The notes under the pieces were generated by a model. It was not told where the DNA came from and ran no database searches. It saw nothing but the letters and a program-made list of their open reading frames with translations. The translations under genes were made by a program, and so were the position numbers. Positions 33,553 to 44,925 of a stretch of 64,000 nt of DNA are shown here, one piece after another. The DNA lies in NCBI GenBank assembly GCA_013368375.1, contig JAACJP010000010.1, positions 124,001 through 188,000 of the forward strand, written 5' to 3'. This DNA is from Tricholomella constricta. Lineage: Eukaryota; Basidiomycota; Agaricomycetes; Agaricales; Lyophyllaceae. The first letter of the stretch is position 1, and each line of letters starts with the position of its first letter.

Positions 33553-34194
33553 GAGGGGTGAGTTGCATTTCTGCCGCTGTATACTGGTTGTGTATACGAT
33601 GTCATATGCCAATAGCTCGTGTGACCCCATGAGGCGTAACGACAACTTGGAGGCGATCGAAATTAATAATCGTAGGCAGCCGCATTTCTTTGGGTGTCTT
33701 GGAAGTGGAATTGGAGTGTACGTACGAATGGGACGCAGTTTGTTGCCACTGAGATGGCCCTACGGGCTGATAAGTACACGTTCTACACCTACTTTCGAAC
33801 AAAAAGTAACGAGAAAAACCCTAAACACAGGAGAGAGCTCATAGTTGAGGATCCAGGGGCTGATTACGATAGATGGTGGTACAAGTACTAGTACAGTACT
33901 GAGTACAGTAACAATCATTGAACAACCGTCATTGAATGTGCAGTGTACTAACTAGGTATGAAGCGGGGGTCGATCATGTGCTGAAAGGTCTGAGATCGTG
34001 CTGGTATAGATGAGATGAGGCAGGTCACGCGTGAGATGGGAACAAGGACAATAGGGGATGTGGACGATGACGTGGGAGCCGTAGGCATGGCCCAAATGGC
34101 CGAGGAATCCTCCGGAAACGGGCGGGGTCGGGCGGTGCAGAGTGTGCAAAGCTGAAATGTGTTGGGAATGGCAAGCGAATGTCCCAAGGCCTTC
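33553..34194. other. Convergent spacer
   Basis: 3' space of the interrupted secreted protein gene and the MO25 gene. A GTGAGT six bases after the stop of secreted protein 2 suggests the same 3' UTR intron as in paralog 1. There is no further gene. Confidence 0.55.
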
Positions 34195-35470
34195 TCAGAG
34201 GCCTTGTATCTGGACGATGAGGAACTGTTTCTCGTCACTGAACTGCTCGTCTACAGCCAAATCCACGTTAACAAAGATTTATCGTTGGTACAGTATCTGA
34301 CACATACCGTCCTTGTCATTGTGGAAACTCTTCAAGAAGACAAGCAATTTCTCCTTGTTCCTGCGAAGGATAGATTCTATCTGAGGAGGCTTCTTTGGGT
34401 TTGCGACAAAGACCTTAAACACGTGGAACGCCTCGAATTGGATGTTCTTGCTCTTCTCGCGGAGAAGGTTCATCATCATCTTCAGATTGGCTTCGCTGGC
34501 GATATATCGTGTCATGACATTGAAGTTCGCGCGGTCGAGGAGAATTTCACCAAGGAGCTTGAGCGATTGTCGTTTCGTGACGTAGTTATTGGACAAAATT
34601 AGCGTAGTGAAGGAGGAGAAGAACTGGACAAGGAACTGTGGGGTGAGAAGCAGTAGAAATAACCAGAAAAAGGCGTGCTGCGTACACGATCGTAGTTCTT
34701 GTCGAGATAGTCAGCCACCATAGGTTTGTGTCGCGTCAGTGTCTCTTTGAGGTTGGCGAAAGCATCACAAGAGATCCCAAATGTTGTCGTCTCTATGTAG
34801 TGGGGAAATTTGTAAAACCTGAAGTGGTAAAGTTAGTGAATATTACATCGAGAAGGTAGGTACACTCACTGGTCCGAATGCAGCAGAATCTTCGCCAGTT
34901 GCTCGTGCCGCAACATCTCCTTCAGGATCATTCCAGTGTTCAGCGCAATCTCCTCGTTCTCATAGCCCGCGAGCGTCGCAAAGATAACTTCGTGCTTTGC
35001 CGAGAGGTACTCGACTGTTGGCCAGCGTGAACCGATCTGGCGCCGCAGGAGATTGTTGAAAATTTGAACGACGTCTTTCCGTGCCTCGAACTCAAAACGG
35101 GCGATGTGTACCACGAGGTGGTGTAGCAGGTCCGTCTGGTATGTTTCTTGGGCGAGTTGTGCAACAAGTTCCGGTGCGGGGTCTGCAGACGGATGAGCGC
35201 TTTATCGTGTTACTTGGAACGTTGATAGCGCACCGCCATCACCGTAAAGGATGGACTTGATCTGCTGAAGATTCTTCGAGATATCTTCATTCGCCTGTGG
35301 CATTCGTTTCATGAATTCTTTAGCGCTTCGCCCAAGAGCAGAGGCATGCTTCATTTCACCTTTCTTCGAGTCTCTCCCCCTGGTGCGCTGGTTTCGAGCT
35401 TTGGAATGGCATCGCGCAGGCCACGGACAAGATCTGGGGGTGTACGGGGCTTTGTCTTGAAGAAATTCAT
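34195..35470 (-). CDS. hymA: MO25/Cab39 family scaffold protein (hymA-like)
   Basis: Six exons on the minus strand: 35470-35360, 35294-35234, 35182-34870, 34818-34686, 34635-34308 and 34250-34195, in phase, 333 residues, the usual MO25 length. It starts [20 protein letters not shown] and continues with [60 protein letters not shown] and [20 protein letters not shown], ending [15 protein letters not shown]25 forms armadillo-like repeats and activates STE20/GCK kinases in the MOR network that controls cell polarity and separation; Aspergillus hymA is needed for conidiophore development. The first intron (35359-35295) contains a decoy in-frame ATG stretch but must be removed to give the conserved [11 protein letters not shown] junction. 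Confidence 0.95.
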
Positions 35471-36293
35471 GGTGGGCGCCACGGTGAGAGAGACTGGGGT
35501 GGGATGGTGAGGAGGAGGAGAGATGACAAAATGCGACTGCTTTAACCGGTGGTCAAGGTCGTAGTGGTCACGGTATATTGAACCGTGATCGGCCACGGCC
35601 GACTCTCGGTCCCCTTTCGGATGACTTTCACGGTCCGCGACCACAGTTGAATGTTCTCAACGCAGTTTCTTTTTATGAAAAGCCTACAGAGTTGTCTCAT
35701 CGTTATATATGTACACCATTTCCACCCCTGAAGTAAGATATATCCTCCAAACTTCTACTTACGCTCGTGTTCTGAGCAATCATTTGTGGCATTGCTCACT
35801 CATCAATGCATCACGCGTCGCATGACTTACGGAAAATGTACAGCAAGCGTCGCTACTTTGAACACGACGCGATAGGCGCGATGGGAATAATTGGTTCACC
35901 ACCGGAACCCGTCACCATATTTACCTACCGGCGAAAGTCTGGACGGAAGGATGACATGATACATCAGGCGCCCATCAGGCGCGTCCAGATGGTACTCCAA
36001 CGACAATAGAACATCATCATTCATCATGACTTAAGATGACCGATATTTATCATTCTCCAGCACGTTGAGCTGCTGACTAAATCTTAGATGATGTGTATGT
36101 GGCGCTGTCAAGACGCCAAGCGCACCTGCCACTTGAATATTCCACGATGGCTTTATATACCCACAACACGATAATACATCTTGAAATCCGTTAGTCCCCC
36201 GACACAAGACTTAGTCCTACGAGCTACGAGTAAAAAAGACTCATGAATAATGGTTTCTCAAGAAAGGCATTCAGAGCTCTCACCGATTCTGTC
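35471..36293. other. MO25 promoter and spacer
   Basis: Contains an imperfect inverted repeat around 35570-35640 (CCGTGATCGGCCACGGCC). No gene recognised. Confidence 0.5.
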
Positions 36294-36769
36294 TCAGCAT
36301 GAGGTTCCGGATTTCGAGATGACGGTGATTGGATTGGGGCACGCGCCGGGCAGGGACGTGAGAGTCGGGCCAGTGTTGGTGAATATGACTTGTCCGTCCA
36401 AATTCTATGGCGTCACGTCAGTATCATTCCCAGCCCAGGCGCACCAGTGCGCAGGTGGAACGTCAGGCGAATTGGAGCAGGTGCGTAGAGTACATACGCG
36501 GTAGAGACAGGCTGGGGAGAACCCTGAGATGGGCGGGCTGTCGAAGCTGAATGTGATCGGTCAACGCGTCCTGGTCCACAGAACAAGCCGTGCACTTACT
36601 TGCACTGGACGGTGCCAGCACTGGTGGTGTACTTGGTGAGGGTCAGGGTACGGGTCTGGCCCGCATAGAAAAGCGACGGCGGACAGATACCGCAGAAGAT
36701 CGCTGCAGAGCTTGCGCTGAAAGACACGATCGAAAGAGCTAGGGCGGTAGTAGTTACAGAGAAGCGCAT
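36294..36769 (-). CDS. Small secreted Cys-rich protein 3
   Basis: Three exons (36769-36600, 36546-36498, 36404-36294; 170, 49 and 111 nt) give 109 residues. A signal peptide (MRFSVTTTALALSIVSFS...) precedes FCGICPPSLFYAGQTRTLTL, VQCNFDSPPISGFSPACLYR, DGQVIFTNTGPTLTS and GACPNPITVISKSG. It is the third paralog of the genes at 25875 and 27141, in opposite orientation, with the same 49-nt middle exon and the same intron phases. A longer loop before GACPNP distinguishes it. The function is unknown. Confidence 0.88.
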
Positions 36770-36848
36770 TCCAGGAAAAGTGTAGTGGGGATGAAGATTA
36801 TTGTTTCACGAAAGGGTGACGATCTCAGCAATGTTCGCCCCACCTATG

Positions 36849-36856
36849 CTTTTATA
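36849..36856 (-). promoter_or_regulatory. TATA box of small secreted protein gene 3
   Basis: On the minus strand TATAAAAG lies about 80 bases upstream of the ATG at 36769, as in both paralogs. Confidence 0.65.
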
Positions 36857-38675
36857 CTGCATCCTGAAGGGCTTCTATAAACGGTCCTCTGTTACATACA
36901 GGAACCGTCCGCCTTGGGCCCGGCGAGTTGCTGCGCGAACAGAGCAATAATGATGGCTTGAGTGGTCCAGACTAGAGAATAAGAAACCTGAAAGGCGTTC
37001 CGTAGGTGATAGAACCAGCGCTAGACCTGGAAATCAAGACTGCAATCAAAATCCATGCCCCATTCGTCAGGTATTCTGTTGGATAGTTGGAGAGGCTCCG
37101 TTGCCGGTGCCATTGTCAGGTACCCCCAAGCCTTCTCTATCGCAGGAAGACGACAGACGAGGTCATGAGGAGCATGGGCTGACGGCTTGGATTGTGAGGA
37201 AGGCCGTACTATGTACTACATGATAGATCGACAAAGCCTTGTCATGGTAGACTGTCATAGACTGCACCCGAAGACGGAGGCATCTCGTACCTGTTTAACA
37301 TCGTCGCGGCAAGATTGACCTCTCAATGTCCGTTCAGGGAACAGGCTTTGTGGATGCAAGGTCAGCTTTCCTTCTTCGCGGAAGTTCTCTGTGGCGACTT
37401 AGCAGCAAAAGTAGAGTTTGATTTGCGCACGATTAGACCTTGTGCATCCTCCCAATTTGATTGGGCGTTCAAAGCAAACCTTCAGTCACCTGCCAATTCA
37501 TGCTCACCAGAAAAGCAGACAAATTTCGTCAGCAAGTACACGAGAAACCGCCTCTGAAAAATCGCTGCTGTAGCTTGAGCACGACCGATTATATTTACCT
37601 AGAAAGTAGAACCGTCAGAACAATGTTGCGTGCCGTTCTGGCGGCAGAAATGCGACTTATTCTTCAAGTGTGTCACAACTTGAATTCCTCTCTGGTAAAG
37701 GCCACTTTGACTGTGTACATCACGAACCGGTATGAACGTTGTCGAGGCAAGCGATGTATTGTGCCGCTGAAGGCTCGACGCACAGAGGCTACCACAAGCA
37801 TATCAGTAGCCGACTCGTCAACCCGTCTACGGAATTGATAGATGAGCATCTCCAATGTGAATGGAATTCAGAGGGGCCCGTCGCCACCCCATGCGCACAT
37901 CCCACATGTCTTCTTATGCCCACATGCAATCGAGTGCGAAACAGAGGGTATACTAGGTCAGAAGTGGCGTTGTATGACGCTACGGAGCGAAGGCAGCAGG
38001 GGGGCAGAGGATAGGCCTGTCCTGGATCAAATGGCAACAGTCTCGACCAGGCGGCGAGAAAGGGCAATGTGAAGTGTTCAGGACTCTGATCACGATCACG
38101 GTTAACGGGCAAGCAACTTCACGGCAGAGTGAAGATAACTATTAGCCTAGCAAGAGCTATCACAACTGAGTCAGCTTTTCGAGGAGAGGCAGGTGTGGCT
38201 TCGAGTTTATACCAGCGAGATTATGAAAGATCTGGATCTGGTGATGCACGGATGCAAGCTGTTGGCCGCGGCCACGTCAAGCTGTGCTTGGCGAGCCACA
38301 CGGGCACAGGTGCTCACATGGCATAGCAGCATGCTGCAATGATCCCGGGGATACTCAAGCCCTGGAAAATATAAAAGCAGGCGAATCATGGAGACAACGT
38401 TGTCGTTGCAAACATCTGCGAAACACTAACAGGGAACACCGCGCCCAGCGAGCTCGCGATTTTAGGTAACGGTGGCTGTGAGAGCAGCACCGCCGCAATT
38501 GATTCAAAATGGCGATCATCCCGCCGCCCTTGAACCACTCTCTCACTCCTCTCTTTAACGTTCATTCCAACCACAACACTTTTCTTCTGCATTCAGCCTT
38601 GTCTCATTGTCTCAGACATTACATCCATCCCAAGACTATCAGTCCTTTCTCAGAAAACTATCGTTCAACAACGTA
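36857..38675. other. Long intergenic region, nothing recognised
   Basis: Open frames such as 37461-37838 (+) and 37789-38112 (-) lack domains and splice logic. A TATAAAAG at 38370-38377 lies about 300 bases before GNA1 but is too far to assign. It may hold an unannotated RNA or gene remnant. Confidence 0.5.
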
Positions 38676-39420
38676 ATGGCCTCCGAATCGAACACCAACT
38701 CCACGTCGTTCACGCCCGACAGCGCCCTCGACCTCCTTTTCTCGCCTGACCTCATCTCGCTCGAAGTCAGGAATGCTATGCACCCCGATGTTCACGTACG
38801 TCCATCTATCTCGTTTTATTCACCCCACAGCCCCTAATGACATCCAAACAGATCCGCCCGCTGGCATCGAACGACTACCGCCGGGGCCACCTCGAGGTGC
38901 TCTCCGTACTCACCACAACCACTGACCCGGGCGAAGGCGCCTGGGTGTCTCACTTCGAGGCCCTGCGCGCCGCACCACGCTCATACTACACCCTTGTCAT
39001 GATCGACAAGGGCTCGGACCAGGTCATAGGCGTCGGGACGGTGTTCCTCGAACGCAAGTTCCAGCGTGGAATCAGCTGCGTGGGGCATATTGAGGATATC
39101 GCTGTTGACCCGAAACAGCAGGGGAAGAAGCTCGGCCTGAGGATCATCCAGGCGCTGACGTACATCAGTGAGAACAGCGGCGCGTACAAGACCATTTTGA
39201 ACTGCAGCGACAAGAATATACGTACGTGGCTCTCCTCTTTGGGGACTCGTGTGGGATACTGACATACCACTCATGCAGCCTTCTACCAGAAATGTGGGTT
39301 TGAGAGGAAAGAAAATGAGATGGTGTGTTCTCATTCTGAACCATGAATCCCGCTCCTGACACTTTTTTCTCACCTCAGGCGCGCTATACCCCTCAGCGAG
39401 CTCACACCCCCAAGCTGTGA
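38676..39420 (+). CDS. GNA1: Glucosamine 6-phosphate N-acetyltransferase
   Basis: Four exons (38676-38795, 38852-39221, 39279-39322, 39379-39420), in phase, 191 residues. The enzyme acetylates glucosamine 6-phosphate with acetyl-CoA, the second step of UDP-GlcNAc synthesis for chitin and glycoproteins. GNAT-fold motifs are clear: IRPLASNDYRRGHLEVLSVL, YYTLVMIDKGSD, GHIEDIAVDPKQQGKKLGLR (the acetyl-CoA loop Q/G-x-x-G-x-G/L lies in QQGKKLGLR), YKTILNCSDKNIPFYQKCGF and KENEMARY. Ending in PKL is typical. The open frame in exon 2 appears to run on to a stop at 39260, but the GTACGT donor at 39222 restores the conserved PFYQKCGF. Confidence 0.96.
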
Positions 39421-40135
39421 ATGTTGCTTCTTCTCTGGTAGATTGAGGCTGCATGAATGGACTGGACATTGTTGACAGTAGAACCCAACGAACACCTCAG
39501 TACCGACCAGTAGCTCCCTGTGGACATCACGATCTTTGGACAGACTTTCATAACGTACTTTATTATCTTGTTTTGGTATAAATACATAGTATAGGATGTC
39601 GGTTTCATGTCGATATTTACTACCACTACTATTCGAGTCTTTGGGCATGCAACTTGATGATTCAGATGGACAAAGGCGGCAGGCACAAATTCCGGGAACG
39701 AGGTATGTCAACGTGCTACCGGCTGCCAATAGGATTGTGAACGAGCGAGAAAGACCATTACTTATGTACTTAGTGAATTTAAAAAGAAGGAGAGGGACAT
39801 GCATCATCGCACACAGCGGCGGGAGATTACTGCGCCACGTGGTTGCCGGCAATTGCCGAAAGTTACGATTTCGGTCATGCAGCTGAAGCGCTCCCCAACG
39901 CCCTCCGACAAAATCCATCAAGGTGAGCCCAACTTTACGTCTATACACGCCGTACAAGTGCAGCATCGCATCCGTGCGGCCTCAGGCATCCTGGGGACAT
40001 GCTGCTCGTCCATTTTGGTGGAAATTTGGGGTGGATGGTCTTTGTGCGATCCGGATGACACTGCGGCGTGGAACTCATGACTTTGCGTTTCTCGATAACT
40101 GACTCGAAACTGTTCCTGTTCGTTGGTGGTCACAG
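39421..40135. other. Intergenic, eL24 promoter
   Basis: No gene recognised; the last few hundred bases must serve as promoter of the ribosomal protein gene. Confidence 0.55.
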
Positions 40136-40809
40136 ATGGTACGTGGTTGTATTTCTGTGGTATAGTTGCATGATCTATAAGGGAGTTTTTGCGAGTGCAG
40201 AAGGTTGAAATCGACTCCTTCTCCGGCTACCGTATCTACCCTAGCAAGGGCAAGCTCTTTGTTCGCGGCGACAGCAAAGTGCGCCCCGTCCTGCCTTCCC
40301 ATCGTCCGCCGCAGAATCTCACCTCTTCCGCTTTCCCCGTGAACCCAGGTCTTCCGCTTCGCCGGCTCCAAAAACGCCTCGCTTTTCCTGCAGCGCAAGA
40401 ACCCCCGCAAGATCGCCTGGACACAGGTGTATCGCCGCATGCATAAGAAGGGCATCACAGAGGAGGTCGCCAAGAAGCGCTCGCGCAGGACCGTGAAGCA
40501 CCAGCGCGGCATCGTCGGCGCCGACCTCGCCACCATCGCCGCCAGGCGAAACCAGACCGCCGCCGTCCGCTCGCAGCAGCGGCTGGCTGCCATTTCCAAG
40601 GCCAAGTCTGAGAAGAAGGAGAAGGAGGTTAAGAAAGCCAAGGTTCGTGGCCTTTGTCTTTTCTCAGTCGTTTTCCCTGCTCTGCATGGGCTGTTCCATT
40701 TCGTCCATGCTGACCCTTGTCCGTGTGATTGCAGCCCGCGGCCCGCGCACCTTCCGCACCCAAGGTTTCGAAGCATCAGATGAAGGGTAGCAAGACTGCT
40801 GGACGATGA
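40136..40809 (+). CDS. RPL24: 60S ribosomal protein eL24
   Basis: Four exons are predicted: 40136-40138, 40201-40278, 40349-40642 and 40735-40809, 149 residues. Exon 1 is just the start codon; the first intron opens with GTACGT right after ATG, and exon 2 begins KVEIDSFSGYRIYPSKGKLF. Exon 3 gives VFRFAGSKNASLFLQRKNPR, KIAWTQVYRRMHKKG and the basic helix GITEEVAKKRSRRTVKHQRG; exon 4 ends KVSKHQMKGSKTAGR. eL24 binds the outer surface of the large subunit and forms a bridge to the small subunit. Early introns of this kind are frequent in fungal ribosomal protein genes and often raise expression. Confidence 0.96.
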
Positions 40810-42259
40810 GTGGCGACATGAGCTGGTGTTGGATGAGTCGAGACATGTTTGTATGGTTTATGCATTCCACACAAAATCTATGTGATACCATGCATGTCGG
40901 CGTTCATCAACCGGAGTACGTCGCCTTGAGGGTTGGGATGTTTGCTGAGCATTGAGTCCTGGCCTGGCGAGAGCTGCTCTCGAAGGGTGCTGAAATTGAG
41001 ATATCGCATCGATCGGGCGGAGGTCTCGGTTGCTTGTCTACACCTGAACTACTTACGCAGTCCGGGCAGGAGGAGCAGTTTTGTGTCATTCCTTGTAGCA
41101 GATTCGTACTTCCGCAGATTTCATCGACACTTCCAGTCGAGAAGTACATTCGTTGCTCATTCAAATCCTAACTGATTCTCCATCGTTATGGCTGTTTGAT
41201 CTCCAACATACGCTGCTGCATTGTGGTCAGTCAAATACACAGCCATTACTGCATCGGCGCCTTCATTGATAGCTCTATGCTTTTTAGTGCATCATACCCA
41301 GTTTGATGTCGAACTGGAGCGCAGTCTCACTCGGCTGCAGGACTTGACCTTAGTGGAAATAGATCAAGCACATTCCATCAATATCAGCCAACACGAGCGC
41401 CTATGGTTCACGCCGCTCAAGTGCTCTACCTCGAGATGTATGATAATATTCACCCGCTCTTGATCTTGACAATGAACAGTGCTCCGGAACATCTGTGATG
41501 ACGTACATGAAGTAAATCTACAAACGAATTGCACGAATCGGATATCAATTTCTAAGGGCGGCGGACTCTTTAAAAGAGGTCCATTGGCGCCATATGCAAC
41601 TGGTTCCCAGACCATGTTATGAACTTATGCATGCCAGGGGACAGCGACGTGCCTCCTCCGCCCGTCCCACCAGCTATGGACATCAGGTCAGAACCTAGAA
41701 TTCAAAGTGTCAACGGTGAATTATAGGATGATAAGGAATGCTCCAAGCTGCTCAAGAATGCCATCATTTGCATGTCATTCCTCATCATCTTTTACGCCCA
41801 ACGTTGTCGACCACCAGATTTTACAAAACCACAGGCATGATCTATGAATGCCCAGTAGAAGCATTGTATGTGTGCCTTCGAGAAATCAGAATGGCCGAAG
41901 CGCACCAGGTTGTCGGTCGAATGCGTGGTGATCCATGACGACCACAAGCGCCCTATAAAAGCCCATCCACGGCTTGAATGTTTCTGCCTACAGGGGTGCT
42001 ACAAGGGCGAGTTCATGTTCGCTGACCTTCCCGCAGCTGAAGAGCCTAGATATCCATTCCGGCTAGCTTACGCTGGCAAGGGGCTATTGGATGGGCCGGA
42101 ACTGTTGATGGAGAAAGTCTTGTAAGAACGGCATCAGAAAATGTTAAGGTGTAAGGGTTCTCGTACAAGATGTGTGATACACCGCACTAAGGGATAGGCA
42201 TAAACTCAAGCCTAGCACTGTAGCGCACAAACACGAGCCGGCTGTTGCGACGATCCAGA
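40810..42259. other. Intergenic, possible gene remnant
   Basis: A frame at 41868-42125 (+) reads SECVVIHDDHKRP and LAYAGKGLLDGPELLMEKV, which has gene-like codon use, but no domain, start or partner exons could be assigned. The rest is featureless. Confidence 0.4.
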
Positions 42260-43757
42260 CTAGTCATTTGCATCCCCATCGACCTCCGCCACTCTCCAAT
42301 GCAGATATTTCAATCTACTCCTAAGCCATTCTGCGTCAGCAGTGTCCACGGCCGGCCCCTTCCCAGTAACGACGAGTTCTTCAAGAGCAGGTGGTCCAGG
42401 CCACACATCTCCCTCCTCAACCTTCTTATTCCTTGACCCTATCATCCTCTTCAGCGAATCTACCGTGAAATTCGGACAATCCATGATCGTGAGCCTGGAC
42501 AGATGCGCCGCACCGGAGTAAGAACCAACGGCAGCCAACATGTCGAGAAAGTCGTCGCCGAAGCCCATGCATCGCACAAACGTTAGGCTCGTCCCCTGCC
42601 AATCCTTGAGGTGGCCTGCGACGTTGTCGAATTCCCCGATCTCCTCTAACCGGAGGGCAAGCGTCGGGGGGAGGCGGCCCATAGCGTTCAAAGAGCACCG
42701 CGAAACGTGCAGCTCCGCCGAGCGCAGTTTCAATGAAAACAGGAGCTCGTAAACGAAAGAGCGGCTTAAGTCCTCGAGAACGAGCGCTTTTTTCAGGCTG
42801 AGATCCACGAAGAACTCCTCGGAGTAGGGGTTCGTGAGCTCGACGTCGCGGAGCCGGAGGTACTCGAGACGCAGGGATCCGTCAACCAGGACGTCCAAGA
42901 AGCCGTAAAGCGAGATACGCTCGCCGTTCACCATTTCGCCTTCATTCGAGGATGGTTTGAGGTGCACAATGGATAAGGATTTAAGCTCCGGGAATTGGAG
43001 TGGCCAAGAGCGGTTCATGTTCGTCATGTTGACGAAGTTGTGGCCGTCTAGGGTCAGAGTGTCGAGCTTCGGACACGAGATCGATTGCCACGCGAAAGTA
43101 GGGCTAGCATCGCCGTCATCGATCTCGCACTCTAGCCTTAAGGTCACTAGACTGGGAAGAGTTCCCGACAAGTCGCGCCCCAGCTGAGGCAGCGCTGAGC
43201 TGTGGATGCCGTAAAACGAGAGGCTCCGACAGCGATGGAAATGAGGTGCAAACAGGGCCACCAGAGGTGAGAGGACAGCTGTCTCTTCATCCGATGTAGG
43301 TCGTGCGGAACCTGGGCACCGTGTTATGAGGATGTCGAGCGGCAGATCGAAGCTCTGGTCGAGGGAAGATTGGATTTCGAAAATGGGAATCGGTTTCACA
43401 ATGTCGATGGCGAACACAATATTTGTCCTGAATTCAGGAATGGACGATATGATGTCGTGCCAATGAGCAGAGACGCGAATTAATGTGTCTGGGAACCTAG
43501 GAAGGACGAACTCCGGTCGAAGAAACCATTTCTTGTCATACGGGTCATCCGTGGGTGGCCTAGAAAGCTCCGCAACTGATTCACTATGCACGACGTGAAA
43601 TATTTTGGCCAGCAATTTTGCTGGGAGATCTTCGATGGTTGCGGGGTGACGCTGAATCTTTTTACTCTGATGAAATAATCAGAATGAAGACAAGGTTTTA
43701 TATATGAGCCTAACCATCCTTTACCGCGAGTGTATCCAAATAAAGTAGATGGGCCAT
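42260..43757 (-). CDS. F-box/LRR protein
   Basis: Two exons: 43757-43725 and 43666-42260, in phase, 479 residues. The ATG has a perfect CCACCATGG context; exon 1 encodes MAHLLYLDTLA and joins SKKIQRHPATIEDLPAKLLA, the start of an F-box (IEDLPAKLLAKIFHVVHSES, then TLIRVSAHWHDIISSIPEFR). The C-terminal 350 residues are irregular leucine-rich repeats (CRSLSFYGIHSSALPQLG, FPELKSLSIVHLKPSS, LEYLRLRDVEL, LSRLTIMDCPNF). F-box proteins of this type present targets to SCF ubiquitin ligases; substrates are unknown. The family is greatly expanded in Agaricomycetes. The exon-2 frame would extend no further upstream than the acceptor, which supports the short first exon. Confidence 0.88.
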
Positions 43758-44238
43758 GGTGGAATGATCAGACCCAACGATCAAATCGAAATGATGGAAA
43801 GCGCATGGTGCAGTGGTGCACGCATATGCATGCCCCTGTATGCCCACCCATTGGCCGCGCAGTCCTCAAATTCCTGCGATAGTTATTTCAACGGAAAGAT
43901 TCAAACAAGCGTAAGAAGCACCGGTCTTCAAAGCTTCAAGTTTTATCTTATCTTTCGAGTAGCCCGCCCTAGGCCCTGACCGTCCGAAACAGCATTGAAC
44001 ACCATTCTTCAGGAAAAGCAGAGCCCCATTTGATGGTAAAAACGACACATACACGAAGAGAAGAAGGTAATAAAAGAAGTCCAAAAGCTCCGACTGGGTT
44101 GTGCGACATCTTGAAGCGATGAGTAGCAATATGTGGTACACAGCGAGGCCGAAGAAGAGATTAACAGTAGTATGGTGCATAGATACAACAGGGCGCCGCG
44201 ATAGGTATGGTAGGGCGGGTGGGGAGGCAGGCAGGACA
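43758..44238. other. Spacer between F-box and synaptobrevin genes
   Basis: Promoter of the F-box gene and 3' flank of the SNARE gene, both on the minus strand. No other feature. Confidence 0.6.
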
Positions 44239-44925
44239 CTACTTTTGTGTCGCCTTGACAATCGAGACGACAATAATGACGATGATCACTGCGACCGCCA
44301 CGCCAATGATGATGCGCATCTACATCGACAACGTTGATTACAAGGAACTTATGAAAGTCAACTTGATTCTGCGTACCTTCATGTCCTTCCACCTACACCG
44401 CAAGAAAAAAATATTACATCATTGACATGACGAGGATTTACATGGAAAAACGTACCACATATTCTGCGAGAAAAAGCAAATAAGATCTCCCGATAGCTGA
44501 ATGATAGCCAAATGCAACATACCTTGCGCACTCGGTTTGCACCACGACGGAACCCTTGAGCAGACACAGCAAGATTATCTATGGTGTAAGGTCAATATTT
44601 ACTAGCCTTCCCATCACAGCCCGGCGCTTCTCAGCGCACTTTTGGGCAAAATTATGATGATCCAAAACGCACCTGTCTTGTCTTGTAGTGAGTCCAGCCT
44701 CTCGCCTCGTTCCGCAACCTTTGTGATATTCTCTCTCATAATTCCAACGGTGTCATCAATTTGTGCTTGAATAGCCGCCGTTTTCGGGTTTCCTTGACTA
44801 GAACCAGCAGGGTTTGTGTTTGAGGAAGAGCCATTGCGGGGCACATATGGATCGTAAGGTTCGGACCTGCAGAGTGGGAGGTCAGTGAGGTGGCCTGGTT
44901 TGAATCACGGGCCATGGACGAACAT
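44239..44925 (-). CDS. SNC1: Synaptobrevin-like v-SNARE
   Basis: Predicted exons: 44925-44909 (start uncertain), 44866-44673, 44578-44523, 44463-44456 (8 nt), 44392-44377 (16 nt) and 44319-44239, about 123 residues. The SNARE helix is clear: [53 protein letters not shown], with the zero-layer Arg in ERGERLDSL. The two tiny exons supply NMWWKDMK, the juxtamembrane motif, followed by one membrane anchor ([20 protein letters not shown]) and KATQK. The protein sits on secretory vesicles and pairs with plasma-membrane t-SNAREs for exocytosis. The first exon (MFVHGP) depends on a weak GTGATT donor; the coding part from [12 protein letters not shown] on is secure. Confidence 0.9.

Noticed and set aside
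37461..38112. Possible gene between secreted protein 3 and GNA1
   Set aside because: Overlapping frames on both strands, no motif, no coherent introns.
39222..39262. Readthrough end of GNA1 exon 2 (stop at 39260)
   Set aside because: The frame after 39221 is not conserved; splicing at GTACGT gives the family motif PFYQKCGF.
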